A stretch of DNA of 5,143 bases, taken from Reyranella sp. (GTDB lineage: Bacteria > Pseudomonadota > Alphaproteobacteria > Reyranellales > Reyranellaceae). A program made the translations under genes and the position numbers. How positions within the stretch are numbered: the stretch's first letter is position 1; each line of letters begins with the position of its first letter. The stretch is from positions 1 through 5,143 of the forward strand of contig JAUXST010000105.1 in assembly GCA_030679805.1 (NCBI GenBank), read 5' to 3'. The notes beneath the pieces were generated by a model. The model was not told the origin of the DNA, searched no databases, and saw only the letters and a list, made by a program, of their open reading frames with translations. This document shows positions 4,707 through 5,143 of the stretch, piece by piece.

Positions 4707-5143
4707 ATGCATCATGGAGATGTGTCGCCGGACATCGCTGCCGGCCTGCTCGCGCTCAAAAAGCGCATCGAAGCGGCCAAGATTCCGCCCTCGCAACTCG
4801 ATCAGACGATCAACGTCGCGATCTGGAACATCCGCGAATTCGGCAAGAAGCGTCGCACGAAAGCGGCCCAGCACTATATCGCCGAGATTCTCGGCCAGTT
4901 CGACCTGATCTCCCTGGTCGAGCTGCGCAGCGACCTCGCCGACCTCGGCTGCGTCATCGACTTCCTCGGGCCGACCTGGGACGTGGTCTATTCGGACTGG
5001 ATCGAGGATGCCGGCGGCAACAACGAGCGGGCGGCGTTCCTGTTCGACCGCCGCGCCGTCACCTTCAACGGCCTCGCCGCCGAGATCGATGCGCCGCGCG
5101 ACAAGAAGGACACCGAGTTTCTGGCGTCCCACTCGTTCTGGCG
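4707..5143 (+). CDS. Endonuclease/exonuclease/phosphatase-superfamily protein, 3'-truncated
   Basis: The frame is open from ATG 4707 to the window end: 145 complete codons, with the stop outside. After a short N-terminal helix (residues 9-26, IAAGLLALKKRIEAAKI), TINVAIWNIREFG (34-46) is the first beta strand of the EEP fold, with the conserved Asn41. FDLISLVELRSDL (65-77) carries Glu72, the expected metal-binding Glu. GNNERAAFLFDRRAV (104-118) is the strand typical of this superfamily, in which the substrate phosphate region is built. The catalytic Asp/Asn/His motifs of the C-terminal half are beyond the edge, so activity cannot be confirmed. Superfamily members cleave phosphodiester or phosphomonoester bonds in DNA, RNA, lipids or inositol phosphates; the substrate here is unknown. 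No signal peptide is visible. The gene is divergent from tetR. Confidence 0.85.
   Translation, partial: MHHGDVSPDIAAGLLALKKRIEAAKIPPSQLDQTINVAIWNIREFGKKRRTKAAQHYIAEILGQFDLISLVELRSDLADLGCVIDFLGPTWDVVYSDWIEDAGGNNERAAFLFDRRAVTFNGLAAEIDAPRDKKDTEFLASHSFW

Noticed and set aside
4680..5132. A 150-codon open frame on the - strand opposite the EEP-family gene
   Set aside because: The + strand frame has clear superfamily motifs; the - strand product is its antisense shadow.

Overview
The window is high-GC DNA with coding almost throughout. It most likely comes from an alphaproteobacterium rich in Bug/TctC-type binding proteins (Hyphomicrobiales- or Reyranella-like). That placement rests on tandem orphan TctC-family genes and on a small membrane protein that looks like DUF2852, a family I know mainly from Alphaproteobacteria. 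No RNA gene, CRISPR array, transposase or phage gene was seen.

Left part (1-1770, + strand): two tandem periplasmic solute-binding proteins of the Bug/TctC family. The first is cut by the window edge. The second is complete, with a Tat-like signal peptide. Over the shared 216 residues they align without a gap at about 59% identity (hand count), so they are an old tandem duplication. No TctA/TctB membrane genes are visible.

Middle part (1771-3333, + strand): two tandem paralogues of a protein family I cannot name (234 and 216 aa, about 44% identical outside a 20-residue gap). The first is preceded by a near-perfect 41-bp palindrome (two 20-bp arms around one A) whose right arm contains the Shine-Dalgarno sequence. 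This is the most striking non-coding signal in the window. A strong GC-rich hairpin at 3342-3370 lies between the second paralogue and the convergent gene to its right.

Right part (3408-4580, - strand): a TetR/AcrR-type repressor gene, followed downstream by a one-span membrane protein gene (DUF2852-like). The same 19-bp imperfect palindrome, ATGTTAA-N5-TTTACAT on the + strand, sits upstream of both genes. It abuts the tetR start codon and occupies the promoter region of the small membrane gene. This points to an autoregulated repressor that also controls the membrane protein. The tetR gene has no visible ribosome binding site and may be translated from a leaderless transcript.

Right edge (4707-5143, + strand): the N-terminal part of an endonuclease/exonuclease/phosphatase-superfamily protein, transcribed divergently from tetR and cut by the window end.
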